A stretch of DNA of 64,000 nt from Spirosoma terrae (GTDB lineage: Bacteria > Bacteroidota > Bacteroidia > Cytophagales > Spirosomataceae): assembly GCF_010435915.1 (NCBI RefSeq), contig NZ_JAAFZH010000013.1, forward strand, positions 124,001 through 188,000. The letters run 5' to 3'. How positions within the stretch are numbered: the stretch's first letter is position 1; every line of letters starts with the position of its first letter. Below the pieces are notes generated by a model, which was not told the origin of the DNA, made no database searches, and saw only the letters and a program-made list of their open reading frames with translations. The position numbers and the translations under genes are program-made. Shown piece by piece: positions 1 to 8,812 of the stretch.

Positions 1-162
1 GTAGAGAAGTTTCAGTTGGGCGAAAGTTCCCTGTTTCTGGTCAACAGCCGGGAGTCGAAGCTGATTGATCTTCAGGTAAAACTGGAAGAACTTCGTTCGA
101 AACAACAGAAAGCCCTGGCTAGCCTATGGTATGCTGCTGGCTCTAACGTAAGCACACGGTAA
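1..162 (+). CDS. TolC-family outer membrane efflux protein, C-terminal fragment (5' end outside window)
   Basis: The first 53 codons in frame 1 run into TAA at 160-162. The fragment reads EKFQLGESSLFLVNSRE followed by a helical stretch (KLIDLQVKLEELRSKQ) and ends soon after the small-residue helix. The phrase F-x-L-G-E-S-S-L-F-L-V-N is typical of the last coiled-coil/beta-barrel repeat of TolC-like outer membrane factors of RND or type I efflux systems. Family knowledge places it in the outer membrane, receiving substrate from an inner-membrane pump whose genes would lie upstream of the window. Only the last ~50 residues are present, so the assignment is moderately sure. A strong hairpin follows the stop codon. 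Confidence 0.6.
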   Translation, partial: VEKFQLGESSLFLVNSRESKLIDLQVKLEELRSKQQKALASLWYAAGSNVSTR

Positions 163-171
163 GCAGTAATC

Positions 172-233
172 AGGGTCATAAAACAAAAGCAGGGGCTACC
201 ACGTGGTAGCCCCTGCTTTTGTTTTATGACCCT
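172..233 (+). terminator. Perfect 31-bp inverted repeat, probable bidirectional terminator
   Basis: A perfect palindrome centred between 202 and 203 (core CCACGTGG) has 31-bp arms. The outer arms carry AAAACAAAAG and CTTTTGTTTT, so on either strand the GC-rich inner stem (GCAGGGGCTACC) is followed by a T-rich tract. It lies between the TolC-like stop codon and the next gene. Confidence 0.75.
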
Positions 234-277
234 AAATGCGTTATTTCACTACGTAGCCTACTCATACAACCTCATCA

Positions 278-2170
278 ATGAAACACCCCTCTACATTCTT
301 CCCACTTTTTTTTCTGTGTTTTTTGTGCCTTACGCACTACGTGCACGCGCAGGACGATGTACTCCGGCAATTGCAGGAAATCGCCATCATCGAACAAAAA
401 ATAATGATGCCCATGCGCGATGGCGTTCGACTGGCAACCGACATTTATCGTCCTAAAACGGATCAAAAAGTCCCCATTGTTTTCTCGAAAACACCCTACA
501 ACTTCAACAGCTGGGGCGACGGCGAACAAAAGCCCAATACGTATCAGGCAGCGCTCGACGCCGTAAAACGAGGCTATGCGTATGTTGTTCAGAACGAACG
601 CGGTAAATTCTTCTCGGAAGGCGACTGGGATATTCTGGGGCCACCCACTACCGACGGTTACGATGCATTTTCCTGGATGGCCAAACAACCCTGGTCGAAT
701 GGCAAGATTGGTACGTATGGTTGCTCCTCAACGGCCGAATGGCAGATGGCCGTAGCAGCCCTGGATCATCCGGCTCATGCTGCCATGGTTCCAATGGGGT
801 TTGGTGCGGGTGTTGGGCGAGTCGGACCCTTTTATGAGCAAGGTAACTGGTACCGGGGTGGCGCACAGCAGATGCTGTTTACGGCCTGGCTATACGGTAC
901 GCAGGTCGATCAGTTTGCACGCCCACTTTTCCCTAAAACCGCCACCAGCGACGACCTGACCCGTGTTTCGCGCTTTTATGATCTGGCGCCTGAAATGCCT
1001 AAAGTCGACTGGTCGCAAGGATTGAAATTCCTGCCGGTTCAGGACATTATCAAAAATGTAAATGGTCAGAAAGGGATCTACGAAAAAATGATCGCCCGTA
1101 AACCGAATGATCCCGATTGGTACAAAGGCGGACTCTATCACGACAATATGCCGTTTGGTGTTCCGAGCTACTGGTTTGCGTCCTGGTATGACGTATCGAC
1201 CGGGCCTAATCTGGCTCTATTCAATCACGTTCGCAAAAACGCCACTGATCCGCAGGTTCGTGATAATCAGTATCTGGTCATTGCTCCTACCCTACACTGT
1301 GCTTACAAACGGGCCACGGCTAATACCGTCGTGGGCGAACGTAGCGTGGGCGACGCCCGGCTGGATTACGACACCATGATTTATGGCTGGTTCGACCATT
1401 GGCTTAAAGGCGGTAATAGCGACGTAGTAAAAAATATGCCCCGTGTCAAATACTACACAATGGGTTCTAACAAATGGCAGACCTCCGATACATGGCCCCC
1501 GGCTAATATCGACATGACGACGTATTATCTGTCGAGCGGTGGACGAGCCAATAGTCTATATGGTAACGGTAAACTGACAACCAAGCCATTGGGGAAAGAC
1601 GAAAAACCGGACTCCTTTGCTTACGACCCCGCCTACCCGGTACCTTCCTATGGCGGCAATGTATGCTGCACCGGCAATGCCGTTCAGGGTGGCTCCTTTG
1701 ATCAGCATCAGATGGAAACACGGCAGGATATTCTGGTTTATACAACCGAGCCCTTCGCCGAGGGCGTTGAACTTACCGGCTCAATCGAACCGACGCTCTA
1801 CGTATCATCGGATGCTAAAGACACCGATTTTACGGTTAAGCTGATTGATGTATATCCCGATGGCAAAGCCTATAATCTGGACGAAACCATACTACGTGCC
1901 CGCTACCGCGATGGTTTCGATAAAGAGGTCTGGATGGAAAAAGGGAAAGTGTATAAGCTTACGCTGAGCCCCATGTCGACGAGTAATTTCTTTGCGCCAG
2001 GTCATCGCATCCGGATTGAAATATCGAGCAGTAATTTTCCGCGATTTGACCGAAATATGAATACGGGTGGCGATAATTATACCGAATCAAAGGGAGTTAT
2101 TGCGCATAATCAGATTATTCACACAGCGCAGTATCCGTCACAAATTCGATTGCCAGTTGTGAAAAAGTAG
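278..2170 (+). CDS. Secreted CocE/NonD-type alpha/beta hydrolase (S15-like)
   Basis: A 630-residue protein with an N-terminal signal peptide (FFPLFFLCFLCL, cleavage probably near HAQ-DD). The family signature is complete: IMMPMRDGVRLATDIYRP at residues 42-59, the nucleophile motif YGCSSTAEW with Ser150, and a C-terminal jelly-roll region with TEPF, GSIEPTLYVSSDAKDTDFTVKL and the ending typical of X-Pro dipeptidyl-peptidase C domains. Members hydrolyse acyl esters (cocaine esterase), glutaryl-7-ACA or X-Pro peptides; substrate cannot be told from sequence. The signal peptide implies a periplasmic or outer-surface location. Start ATG chosen because the signal peptide begins right there. Confidence 0.88.
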   Translation: MKHPSTFFPLFFLCFLCLTHYVHAQDDVLRQLQEIAIIEQKIMMPMRDGVRLATDIYRPKTDQKVPIVFSKTPYNFNSWGDGEQKPNTYQAALDAVKRGYAYVVQNERGKFFSEGDWDILGPPTTDGYDAFSWMAKQPWSNGKIGTYGCSSTAEWQMAVAALDHPAHAAMVPMGFGAGVGRVGPFYEQGNWYRGGAQQMLFTAWLYGTQVDQFARPLFPKTATSDDLTRVSRFYDLAPEMPKVDWSQGLKFLPVQDIIKNVNGQKGIYEKMIARKPNDPDWYKGGLYHDNMPFGVPSYWFASWYDVSTGPNLALFNHVRKNATDPQVRDNQYLVIAPTLHCAYKRATANTVVGERSVGDARLDYDTMIYGWFDHWLKGGNSDVVKNMPRVKYYTMGSNKWQTSDTWPPANIDMTTYYLSSGGRANSLYGNGKLTTKPLGKDEKPDSFAYDPAYPVPSYGGNVCCTGNAVQGGSFDQHQMETRQDILVYTTEPFAEGVELTGSIEPTLYVSSDAKDTDFTVKLIDVYPDGKAYNLDETILRARYRDGFDKEVWMEKGKVYKLTLSPMSTSNFFAPGHRIRIEISSSNFPRFDRNMNTGGDNYTESKGVIAHNQIIHTAQYPSQIRLPVVKK

Positions 2171-2183
2171 TTTTTCCATTACC

Positions 2184-2266
2184 ATCTTTGACAAAGTTCT
2201 AAACTTTGTCAAAGATCAAGCGAGCGGATCATTCCAGAAAGCATTTTGGAATGATCCGCTTTTCTT
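2184..2266 (+). terminator. Two successive hairpins after the hydrolase gene
   Basis: The first hairpin has perfect 15-bp arms at 2184-2198 and 2202-2216 (ATCTTTGACAAAGTT with a 3-base loop). The second has 13-bp arms at 2224-2236 and 2247-2259 (GCGGATCATTCCA) followed by TTTTCTTTTTTT, the classical form of an intrinsic terminator. Confidence 0.75.
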
Positions 2267-2437
2267 TTTTTATACCTAAGATGTTGATCAGTTTGTGCCA
2301 AACAGCATAATCGTAGACACGAAACAAGATGCTGTTGGAGACAACTCACCACTTGACTTGAAGCCTAAACACACGTACCAGAGCAGGCTAAAGTTTAAAA
2401 TTTTATTTGTAAAGAGTCTAAATAAAAAAATGTTTCC

Positions 2438-2445
2438 TACTTTTG
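2438..2445 (+). promoter_or_regulatory. Bacteroidota -7 element upstream of the siderophore receptor
   Basis: TACTTTTG matches the Bacteroidota -7 consensus TAnnTTTG and lies 21 bases before the chosen ATG. A TTTG sits at 2406-2409, but its spacing (28 bases) is longer than usual for the -33 box, so the -33 element is uncertain. The surrounding 80 bases are A+T rich. Confidence 0.45.
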
Positions 2446-2466
2446 CAGCCGATTCCAAATACAACT

Positions 2467-4833
2467 ATGAAGAGAAAAATACATCTGCTGCTTTGGTGTC
2501 TCTGTCTTGGCAGCGGTATCGCGCTTGCTCAAACTGGTGGCATTCGTGGCAAGATTACATCAGCTGACGGTAATCCAGTAGAATCAGTTACGGTACATCT
2601 GAAAGGCACTCGTTATGGTACGCTGTCAACAGACGAGGGCACGTATGAATTGAAAAACATTAAAACTGGAGAGTACACGCTTCAAATTTCCCTGATTGGC
2701 CTGGAAACGCGGGAGCAGGCTATCAGCGTACAGGCCGGTCAGGTTACTGATGTAGCCGTTATTTCGCTAAATGAGAATACGAATCAACTCCAGGAGGTGA
2801 TGGTAACAGCCGGGCGAGGCAAATACACCGATCCTAACATATCATCGTCGCTACGTCTGGCCGCTCCTATTGTCGAAATTCCGCAGAACATTCAGGTTAT
2901 CACCAGCAAAGTACTGTCCGATCAGTTGGTAACCAGCATGAGCGACGGCGTAATCCGCAATATCAGCGGAGCCACCAAACTCGAACACTGGGGCGACATG
3001 TATTCGCGGGTCAATGCCCGGGGTGGGCGACTATCAGCGTTCCGTAATGGCATGAACATTACCTCTAGCTGGGGACCCTTGAACGAAGACATGAGCTTTG
3101 TCGATCATATTGAGTTTGTGAAAGGCCCAGCTGGCTTCATGATGTCGAACGGCGACCCGACGGGGATTTATAACGTAGTGACAAAACGGCCAACGGGAGT
3201 CACGAAAGGCGAAGCCAGTCTGATTCTGGGTAGCTATGACTTCTACCGGGCCACGCTTGATCTGGATGGCAAACTTAGTGCTGACGGCCGATTGCTCTAT
3301 CGCTTCAATGCAATGGGGCAGACGAAGAACTCCTTCCGTCCCAATGAATTCAACAATCGCTACAGTATAGCTCCCGTCATCAGTTATCGTTTGAACGATC
3401 GTACTACGCTCACAGCCGAATACATTTACCAGTATTCGAAGATGTCGAACGTAGGCAGCTACTACCTGTTCGATACCCGTGGCTATGCAACGCTACCCCG
3501 CGACTACACCTTTGCCGAGCGCGGCCTTGATCCAACCACCATCAACGACCACAACCTGACCGTAAATATTCAGCATCAGATCAACTCAGACTGGAAAATC
3601 ACGGCACAGGGTTCTTATTTCAACTACCAGCAAGTAGGCAGTTCGATGTGGGTAAATTCGGTAAACCCTAACGGCGATATTATCCGCAATGTCAGTATCT
3701 GGGACGCATCGAACATCATGAAATTCGGGCAGGTCTATGTCAATGGAACAGCACAGACGGGCGGTATCCAACATCGCGTACTGGCTGGTCTGGACCTGGG
3801 CAACAAAGAATACATGGCCGACTGGAATCAGGCATTTGATCTGGACACAGTAGGTTCATTTAATATTTATAGCGCCAACCGGGCGGCAACGCCCTATTAT
3901 GGTTTCCGCTCTTTTGACCGGAGCCGCCCCCTTGTTCAACGGGCGGGGCCTTATGGTGTACTCATGCAATCCTACACGGGTGCCTATTTGCAGGATGAAC
4001 TGGGTTTCCTTAATAACCGCATCCGCCTGACACTGGCTGGCCGTTACACCGACGTTAGAGATAATTCGTACGGCACCGTCACGAATGGCAAACGCTTTAC
4101 GCCACGCGTAGGATTGAGTTTCTCAATCGACCCACAGACGTCCATATACGCTCTATACGATCAGTCTTTCGTACCACAAACAGGTATTCGGCGCGATGGT
4201 GGCGAGGTCAAACCAGTAACGGGTAACAACCGGGAAATTGGTCTGAAACGCGACTGGTTTGATGGCCGCTGGAGTACAACGCTTACGCTGTATAGCATTC
4301 TGCAAAACAACCAGAGTTCCGCCGACCCCACCAACACCGCCGGAGAGCAATATATTATTCAGTTTGGGCAGACTAAAACCCAGGGTCTTGAATTTGACCT
4401 GCGGGGCGAAATTGTTCGCGGTCTGAACCTGGTTGCCAACTATGCGCTTACGGATTCCAAAATTTCTCGTTCGGCAACCGAATCGCTGGTAGGTAACAAA
4501 GTGCCGGGCTATGCCAAGCACAATGCCAATGCCTGGTTAAGCTATCGGGTTCAACAAGGCGCACTACGTGGTTTTGGCGCATCGCTGGGCTTCACGTATC
4601 AGGGCGAACGTACCACCTGGGCCTGGACTGGCGCAACGGGTCAGCAAGCGTTGCCCGATTACTTCAAACTCGACGGCGGTTTGTTCTGGGAACAGGATCG
4701 GTTCCGGGTTACTGCCAACGTATTTAATCTAACGGACGCTTATTTGTATTCAGGCTCACCGTATCTGTCATTCTACTACTGGCAGGCTGAACCAGGCCGA
4801 AACTCGCGCATTGGTGTAAGCTATCGATTCTAG
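2467..4833 (+). CDS. TonB-dependent siderophore receptor with carboxypeptidase-like N-domain
   Basis: A 788-residue outer membrane receptor. From the N-terminus: signal peptide (MKRKIHLLLWCLCLGSG, end near ALAQ), a carboxypeptidase-D-like regulatory domain (GGIRGKITSADGNPVESVTV), then a plug domain of the FhuA/siderophore type (PIVEIPQNIQVITSKVLSDQ, VNARGGRLSAFRNGMNI, VDHIEFVKGPAGFM) and a 22-strand barrel ending in the canonical aromatic residue (IGVSYRF). Members import ferric siderophores using TonB energy. The upstream in-frame ATG at 2443 would put eight extra residues before the signal peptide, so ATG 2467 is preferred. No siderophore synthesis genes are near; the gene stands alone between terminators. 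Confidence 0.88.
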   Translation: MKRKIHLLLWCLCLGSGIALAQTGGIRGKITSADGNPVESVTVHLKGTRYGTLSTDEGTYELKNIKTGEYTLQISLIGLETREQAISVQAGQVTDVAVISLNENTNQLQEVMVTAGRGKYTDPNISSSLRLAAPIVEIPQNIQVITSKVLSDQLVTSMSDGVIRNISGATKLEHWGDMYSRVNARGGRLSAFRNGMNITSSWGPLNEDMSFVDHIEFVKGPAGFMMSNGDPTGIYNVVTKRPTGVTKGEASLILGSYDFYRATLDLDGKLSADGRLLYRFNAMGQTKNSFRPNEFNNRYSIAPVISYRLNDRTTLTAEYIYQYSKMSNVGSYYLFDTRGYATLPRDYTFAERGLDPTTINDHNLTVNIQHQINSDWKITAQGSYFNYQQVGSSMWVNSVNPNGDIIRNVSIWDASNIMKFGQVYVNGTAQTGGIQHRVLAGLDLGNKEYMADWNQAFDLDTVGSFNIYSANRAATPYYGFRSFDRSRPLVQRAGPYGVLMQSYTGAYLQDELGFLNNRIRLTLAGRYTDVRDNSYGTVTNGKRFTPRVGLSFSIDPQTSIYALYDQSFVPQTGIRRDGGEVKPVTGNNREIGLKRDWFDGRWSTTLTLYSILQNNQSSADPTNTAGEQYIIQFGQTKTQGLEFDLRGEIVRGLNLVANYALTDSKISRSATESLVGNKVPGYAKHNANAWLSYRVQQGALRGFGASLGFTYQGERTTWAWTGATGQQALPDYFKLDGGLFWEQDRFRVTANVFNLTDAYLYSGSPYLSFYYWQAEPGRNSRIGVSYRF

Positions 4834-4858
4834 TCGGATTACCTTCCTTTTTTATAGA

Positions 4859-4898
4859 AGTCGCGCTCATTGGCAACCGGTCAATAGCGCGACTTTTG
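4859..4898 (+). terminator. Hairpin terminator after the siderophore receptor
   Basis: Arms AGTCGCGCT (4859-4867) and AGCGCGACT (4886-4894) pair perfectly, with an inner ATTG...CAAT extension, followed by TTTGTATCTTT. Confidence 0.6.
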
Positions 4899-5055
4899 TA
4901 TCTTTATACATGTTTCGACTTCGGGATAGTTGTTACGTAGCAGTCAGTATGGACAGTGCTGAACAAATCCGGAAAACGTTCTGTTCTCTCGATACAGTGT
5001 TCATGGCTATTTACGATTCAACGTACCGACATTTCAGTCAACCACTCATTAACCT

Positions 5056-6162
5056 ATGAAAGGCTTTCAGTTCTCAAATTATATTCCGCCCGAGCAGAAA
5101 GAAGGCAGCAACTTCGACAAGCTGCTTAATATTTTTCAGCAACTTCTGCTGCTAACCTCGGGCGATGTGGAGCAGGCGATGTCGTGGATGAACCAGCTCG
5201 ATCGTCAATACGGCCTGACCGACGACAAATACGGGATCGGTAATTTCTTCGATGACCTCAAAGAGAAAGGGTATCTGACCGAAGATAACCAGGAAGGACG
5301 TATTGTGATGACCCCGAAAAGTGAGCAGACCATCCGACGGTCGGCCCTGGACGAAATATTCGGGAAGTTGAAACGCTCAAAATCGGGCGGCAATCACAAC
5401 ACGCCCTATTCGGGGTCCGGGGATGAACTGAGCAGCGACCTTCGTACCTATCAGTTTGGCGATACGCTGGAGCAAATCTCGATGACCGAGTCCATTAAAA
5501 ACGCCCAAATCAATAGCGGTGTCGACGATTTTCGGCTTATGGAACGGGATCTGGAAGTAACGGAGAAAGAGCAGAAAACGCAGACGTCGACGGTGCTGAT
5601 GATCGACATCAGCCATTCTATGATTCTGTACGGCGAAGACCGCATTACGCCCGCCAAGAAAGTGGCGCTGGCACTGGTCGAACTGGTGAAACAGAAGTAT
5701 CCGAAAGATACGCTCGACATTGTCGTATTCGGTAATGATGCCTGGCAGATACAGGCCAAAGAACTTCCCTATCTGGAAGTCGGTCCGTATCATACCAATA
5801 CGGTGGCAGGACTCGAACTGGCTATGGATTTGCTACGTCGGCGGAAGAATAAGAACAAACAGATTTTCATGATCACCGACGGAAAACCGACCTGTTTGAA
5901 AGAAGGCATCAAGTACTATAAGAACTCGTTTGGCCTTGACCGGAAGGTTGTCAGCAAAACGCTTACGCTAGCCGCTCAATGCCGTCGTCTGGAAATTCCG
6001 ATCACTACGTTTATGATTGCCTCCGATCCTTATCTGAAGCAATTCGTACAGGAATTTACGAAGGTCAATAATGGCCGCGCGTACTACAGCGGATTGCAAG
6101 GCCTGGGGAATATGATGTTTGAAGATTTTCAGCGCAACCGCCGGAAGAATATTAAGGGGTAA
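5056..6162 (+). CDS. vWA (MIDAS) domain protein, CoxE/MoxR-partner type
   Basis: A 368-residue protein without signal peptide. The N-terminal ~170 residues are helical and charged; the rest is a von Willebrand A fold with the metal-binding motif MIDISHSM (D-x-S-x-S) near residue 184, a Thr-containing loop (HTNTVAGL) and MITDGKPTC as the third MIDAS loop. In many Bacteroidota such proteins work with an AAA+ ATPase of the Mg-chelatase/MoxR class, thought to remodel or insert metals into protein complexes. A matching AAA+ gene exists in this window at 31.4 kb on the other strand, so the pair is split here. The client is unknown. Confidence 0.75.
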   Translation: MKGFQFSNYIPPEQKEGSNFDKLLNIFQQLLLLTSGDVEQAMSWMNQLDRQYGLTDDKYGIGNFFDDLKEKGYLTEDNQEGRIVMTPKSEQTIRRSALDEIFGKLKRSKSGGNHNTPYSGSGDELSSDLRTYQFGDTLEQISMTESIKNAQINSGVDDFRLMERDLEVTEKEQKTQTSTVLMIDISHSMILYGEDRITPAKKVALALVELVKQKYPKDTLDIVVFGNDAWQIQAKELPYLEVGPYHTNTVAGLELAMDLLRRRKNKNKQIFMITDGKPTCLKEGIKYYKNSFGLDRKVVSKTLTLAAQCRRLEIPITTFMIASDPYLKQFVQEFTKVNNGRAYYSGLQGLGNMMFEDFQRNRRKNIKG

Positions 6163-6181
6163 ATAGTACGAGTAGTACTAG

Positions 6182-6273
6182 TTTTTTGTCATCCCGACGG
6201 CAGGAGGGATCTTCGATGTCCAACGTTTCTTTTTTCTACCGAAGATCCCTCCTGCCGTCGGGATGACAAAAAA
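6182..6273. repeat. 34-bp perfect inverted repeat, MITE/REP-like hairpin
   Basis: Arms 6182-6215 and 6240-6273 pair perfectly (TTTTTTGTCATCCCGACGG... with its complement) around a 24-base loop. Poly-T and poly-A at the outer ends would also let it work as a bidirectional terminator between the convergent vWA and AEC genes. The arm sequence (GTCATCCCGACGGCAGGAGG) looks like a dispersed palindromic element rather than a one-off terminator, but copies elsewhere cannot be checked here. Confidence 0.7.
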
Positions 6274-6305
6274 TATCGTTTAGTTATCAGGCAATCTGGT
6301 TCTGA

Positions 6306-7226
6306 TCACGACTGAAAAAGTAGCAGACAGGCAGCCGGGACGAGAAATAACGAAATAACCGATGAAAAGGTGACCAGGATCGACGCGTTTTCCGTTTCGG
6401 TGTCGATAAAGGTGGCAAACACAACCAGGTTAGCCGCAATCGGGAATGATGCCATAAGTAGCATCAATTTTTGTTCATCGCCTTCTAATTGTCCAATCAG
6501 CACAGATTCCAGCCAGACCAGCGCTCCCAGTATGACAGCCGCTGCTACGTAGCGCACGGCCATTAATTTGCTGAACAAGCGATAATCGACCTTCTTCACA
6601 TCAACCGACGTTAGTGTGATACCAATAATGGTCATACCCAGCGCCGACAACGTCCAGCTTACGCCTTTCGTGACTGGTTCCAGCGACTCGGGCATTTTGA
6701 AACCATAGGCGTTGGCAATGATGGCGGCCAACAAGGCGTAAATAGCCGGAATTTTCAGGACATTCTTGATCGAATCACCAACGCCCATGTCTTTACTGCG
6801 CGAAATCAGGTAGTAGCCTACGGTATCGCCGTACAGTACGTTCCCCATGTAAGCACTGATTATCAATGGCATCTTCTCTTCGCCGAATAGAGCCATTACA
6901 ACCGGAATTCCAAACCAGCCGATGTTGAAGTACGAAAAAGAACAACGTAGCAAATCCTGATTGATGTCGCCACCTAATCGTCCGGCTAGCTGAGCTGGCA
7001 GATTCATGAGTGCAGCCAACAGAAAAATAATCGACATAGCCGTTGCCAGCTGAGCCGGTTCGGCCTTCAGGATATTATCGAAAATAACCAGCGGAATCAG
7101 AACATACAGCAGCAACTTCGAAATAGGTTTGCTTTTCAGACCGAGCCACCGACTGGCAACGTACCCAAGTATGATAAAACCGTACAGCGGTACAACACTA
7201 GTAAGCAACTCGTTCAGTACGTTCAT
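6306..7226 (-). CDS. AEC-family transporter (auxin efflux carrier-like permease)
   Basis: A 306-residue membrane protein with about ten hydrophobic helices. It opens with VVPLYGFIILGYVASRWLGL and contains LLLYVLIPLVIFDNIL, the usual N-terminal half of AEC permeases, and a second half with ALGMTIIGITL and AANLVVFA. The family exports organic anions such as malate or auxin-like molecules. Its 5' end overlaps the upstream FAD-protein gene by 29 bases, so the two are very likely co-transcribed and possibly translationally coupled. Substrate not predictable. Confidence 0.85.
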   Translation of the reverse strand: MNVLNELLTSVVPLYGFIILGYVASRWLGLKSKPISKLLLYVLIPLVIFDNILKAEPAQLATAMSIIFLLAALMNLPAQLAGRLGGDINQDLLRCSFSYFNIGWFGIPVVMALFGEEKMPLIISAYMGNVLYGDTVGYYLISRSKDMGVGDSIKNVLKIPAIYALLAAIIANAYGFKMPESLEPVTKGVSWTLSALGMTIIGITLTSVDVKKVDYRLFSKLMAVRYVAAAVILGALVWLESVLIGQLEGDEQKLMLLMASFPIAANLVVFATFIDTETENASILVTFSSVISLFLVPAACLLLFQS

Positions 7227-8733
7227 GCTGGATTCGTTTGATAATCGATTGCGTTAGTGGATCGATTCGGGCAACATTAAACCAAACCGAGTTGGTATCG
7301 AACAACTCACCAACGAGCAGGTGTCCAATCCCATAAGCAGGCGCATCGCCCAGATTAGGTACGTAGAGCTGCATGGTATTGACGTCGGCTTGTACCCCGC
7401 CCGCTTCGCAGGGAACCAGCTGTTTTTTGGCCAGTAGCTGCTCCAGAACGGGCACCAGCATTTTTTCGGCTTTGATCGCCGGTCCGGTTGCATTAATCAC
7501 ATAATCGGCCTGATCGGTAAATCCTTTTTCCGTCGTCATCGTAAAACACTCGCTCGTATCGTCCCAGGTTATTTGATCCGAATAGGCCGTAACGGTTACC
7601 TGGCCTGACGCCAGCAAATCGCGGAGTATGTAGGCATTTTTGAGCGGAATAGCGTGTCGGTTAATGTCGGAATAAGGCTTAAGCCATTTTGAGAACCGGA
7701 TTCGCTCATCCTGCGGTAGTAATTGCCAGATAGCAAACGAACTGTAACGAGTCGAGTAAAGAATATTCTGAAAAATGCTATCACCCTGAAGTGCCTGCTC
7801 AATATCGTCAGTCAACAGATCGAGCTGCGATTTACCGACTCGCCGAAACTGCTTCCAGTCCAGCGGACCTCGTATTCGCTCGACTTCTTCCCGAAACAAC
7901 CGAAATAAGTCGCTGGCCCGTAACGCCCGCTTCTGTTCCCTCATAATCCGCCGAACATTCCCGATGGTCAGTACTTGCCGATCGAACGGAACTTCTTCCG
8001 GCGATTGTACGCGGGGAAGCAGCCCATCTTTCGAATACAATTTAATGGGGCCTTGGTGACCATTATTGATGAGTGTAATAATGGCATCGATAGCTGTCAG
8101 ACTAGCTCCCAGTACGCACACCGACGCATCTTTGTCCGTAATTGTATTCAGAATGCGACCAGCGGGCCAGGGCGAATCCAGATAATGGGGCGAGTCTTCC
8201 AACTCGTTAAAGTTATTGGACTTGGGCGTTCCCGTTGCCAGTACCAGTACATCAGCCTCAATAGTACGCCCTGATTCGAGAACGACGGTAGCGCCCTCTT
8301 CAGTGATGGTAGCATCAACTGCCAGCTCATGATACAGATTGACGGTCATGCCGTGTTGACGGGCCAGTTCAACGTATTCGTTGACTATCTCTTTGAGATA
8401 TGTTCCATAGAGTTCGCGGGGCGGATAACTATGCTCATCAGTCGCGATGCCGGGGTATTCAGCATCGATTAACTCACGGTGTTTAGCCATCCAGTCAACG
8501 AAGTGGTTTTGTTCGTGAGCGAATATACCCATCAACCCAGCCGACGTATTGAGCAGATGCCCTTTCTGGCCTGTATCGTAAGCCAGCCCCGGCCCTATTT
8601 CTTCCCGTTTCTCGATAAGAGCAAACGACACCGGCTCCGGCTCGGGAGCCACTATTAGTTTCAACACGAGGTGAATGAACGTAGCCGTCCCACAGGCTCC
8701 CCCTCCTACAATTGCAATCGTTCGCTGGTCCAT
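7198..8733 (-). CDS. FAD/NAD(P)-binding protein (NAD_binding_9 type oxidoreductase)
   Basis: A 511-residue flavoprotein with an N-terminal dinucleotide fold IAIVGGGACGTATF, the E-K-R-E-E-I-G-P-G-L-A-Y segment typical of PF13454 proteins, and a second nucleotide motif VLATGTPKSNNF followed by VCVLGASLTAIDA (GxSLT). The late YVINATGPA motif closes the FAD domain. These proteins are found with diverse siderophore or amino-acid N-hydroxylating functions but most are uncharacterised. No signal peptide, so cytoplasmic. The 3' end overlaps the AEC permease by 29 bases, pointing to a two-gene operon. Confidence 0.8.
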   Translation of the reverse strand: MDQRTIAIVGGGACGTATFIHLVLKLIVAPEPEPVSFALIEKREEIGPGLAYDTGQKGHLLNTSAGLMGIFAHEQNHFVDWMAKHRELIDAEYPGIATDEHSYPPRELYGTYLKEIVNEYVELARQHGMTVNLYHELAVDATITEEGATVVLESGRTIEADVLVLATGTPKSNNFNELEDSPHYLDSPWPAGRILNTITDKDASVCVLGASLTAIDAIITLINNGHQGPIKLYSKDGLLPRVQSPEEVPFDRQVLTIGNVRRIMREQKRALRASDLFRLFREEVERIRGPLDWKQFRRVGKSQLDLLTDDIEQALQGDSIFQNILYSTRYSSFAIWQLLPQDERIRFSKWLKPYSDINRHAIPLKNAYILRDLLASGQVTVTAYSDQITWDDTSECFTMTTEKGFTDQADYVINATGPAIKAEKMLVPVLEQLLAKKQLVPCEAGGVQADVNTMQLYVPNLGDAPAYGIGHLLVGELFDTNSVWFNVARIDPLTQSIIKRIQHERTERVAY

Positions 8734-8812
8734 TTTTCGTAAAGAAGCAGGGTAATCGAATCAAGATGATCCGCAATGATCCTGCTTCTTTAACCTCTTT
8801 TTAATGCTATTG

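Noticed and set aside
275..688. Antisense ORFs throughout + strand genes (e.g. 275-688, 5377-5793, 36641-37108)
   Set aside because: They lie wholly inside well-supported genes and show no domain, signal or motif.
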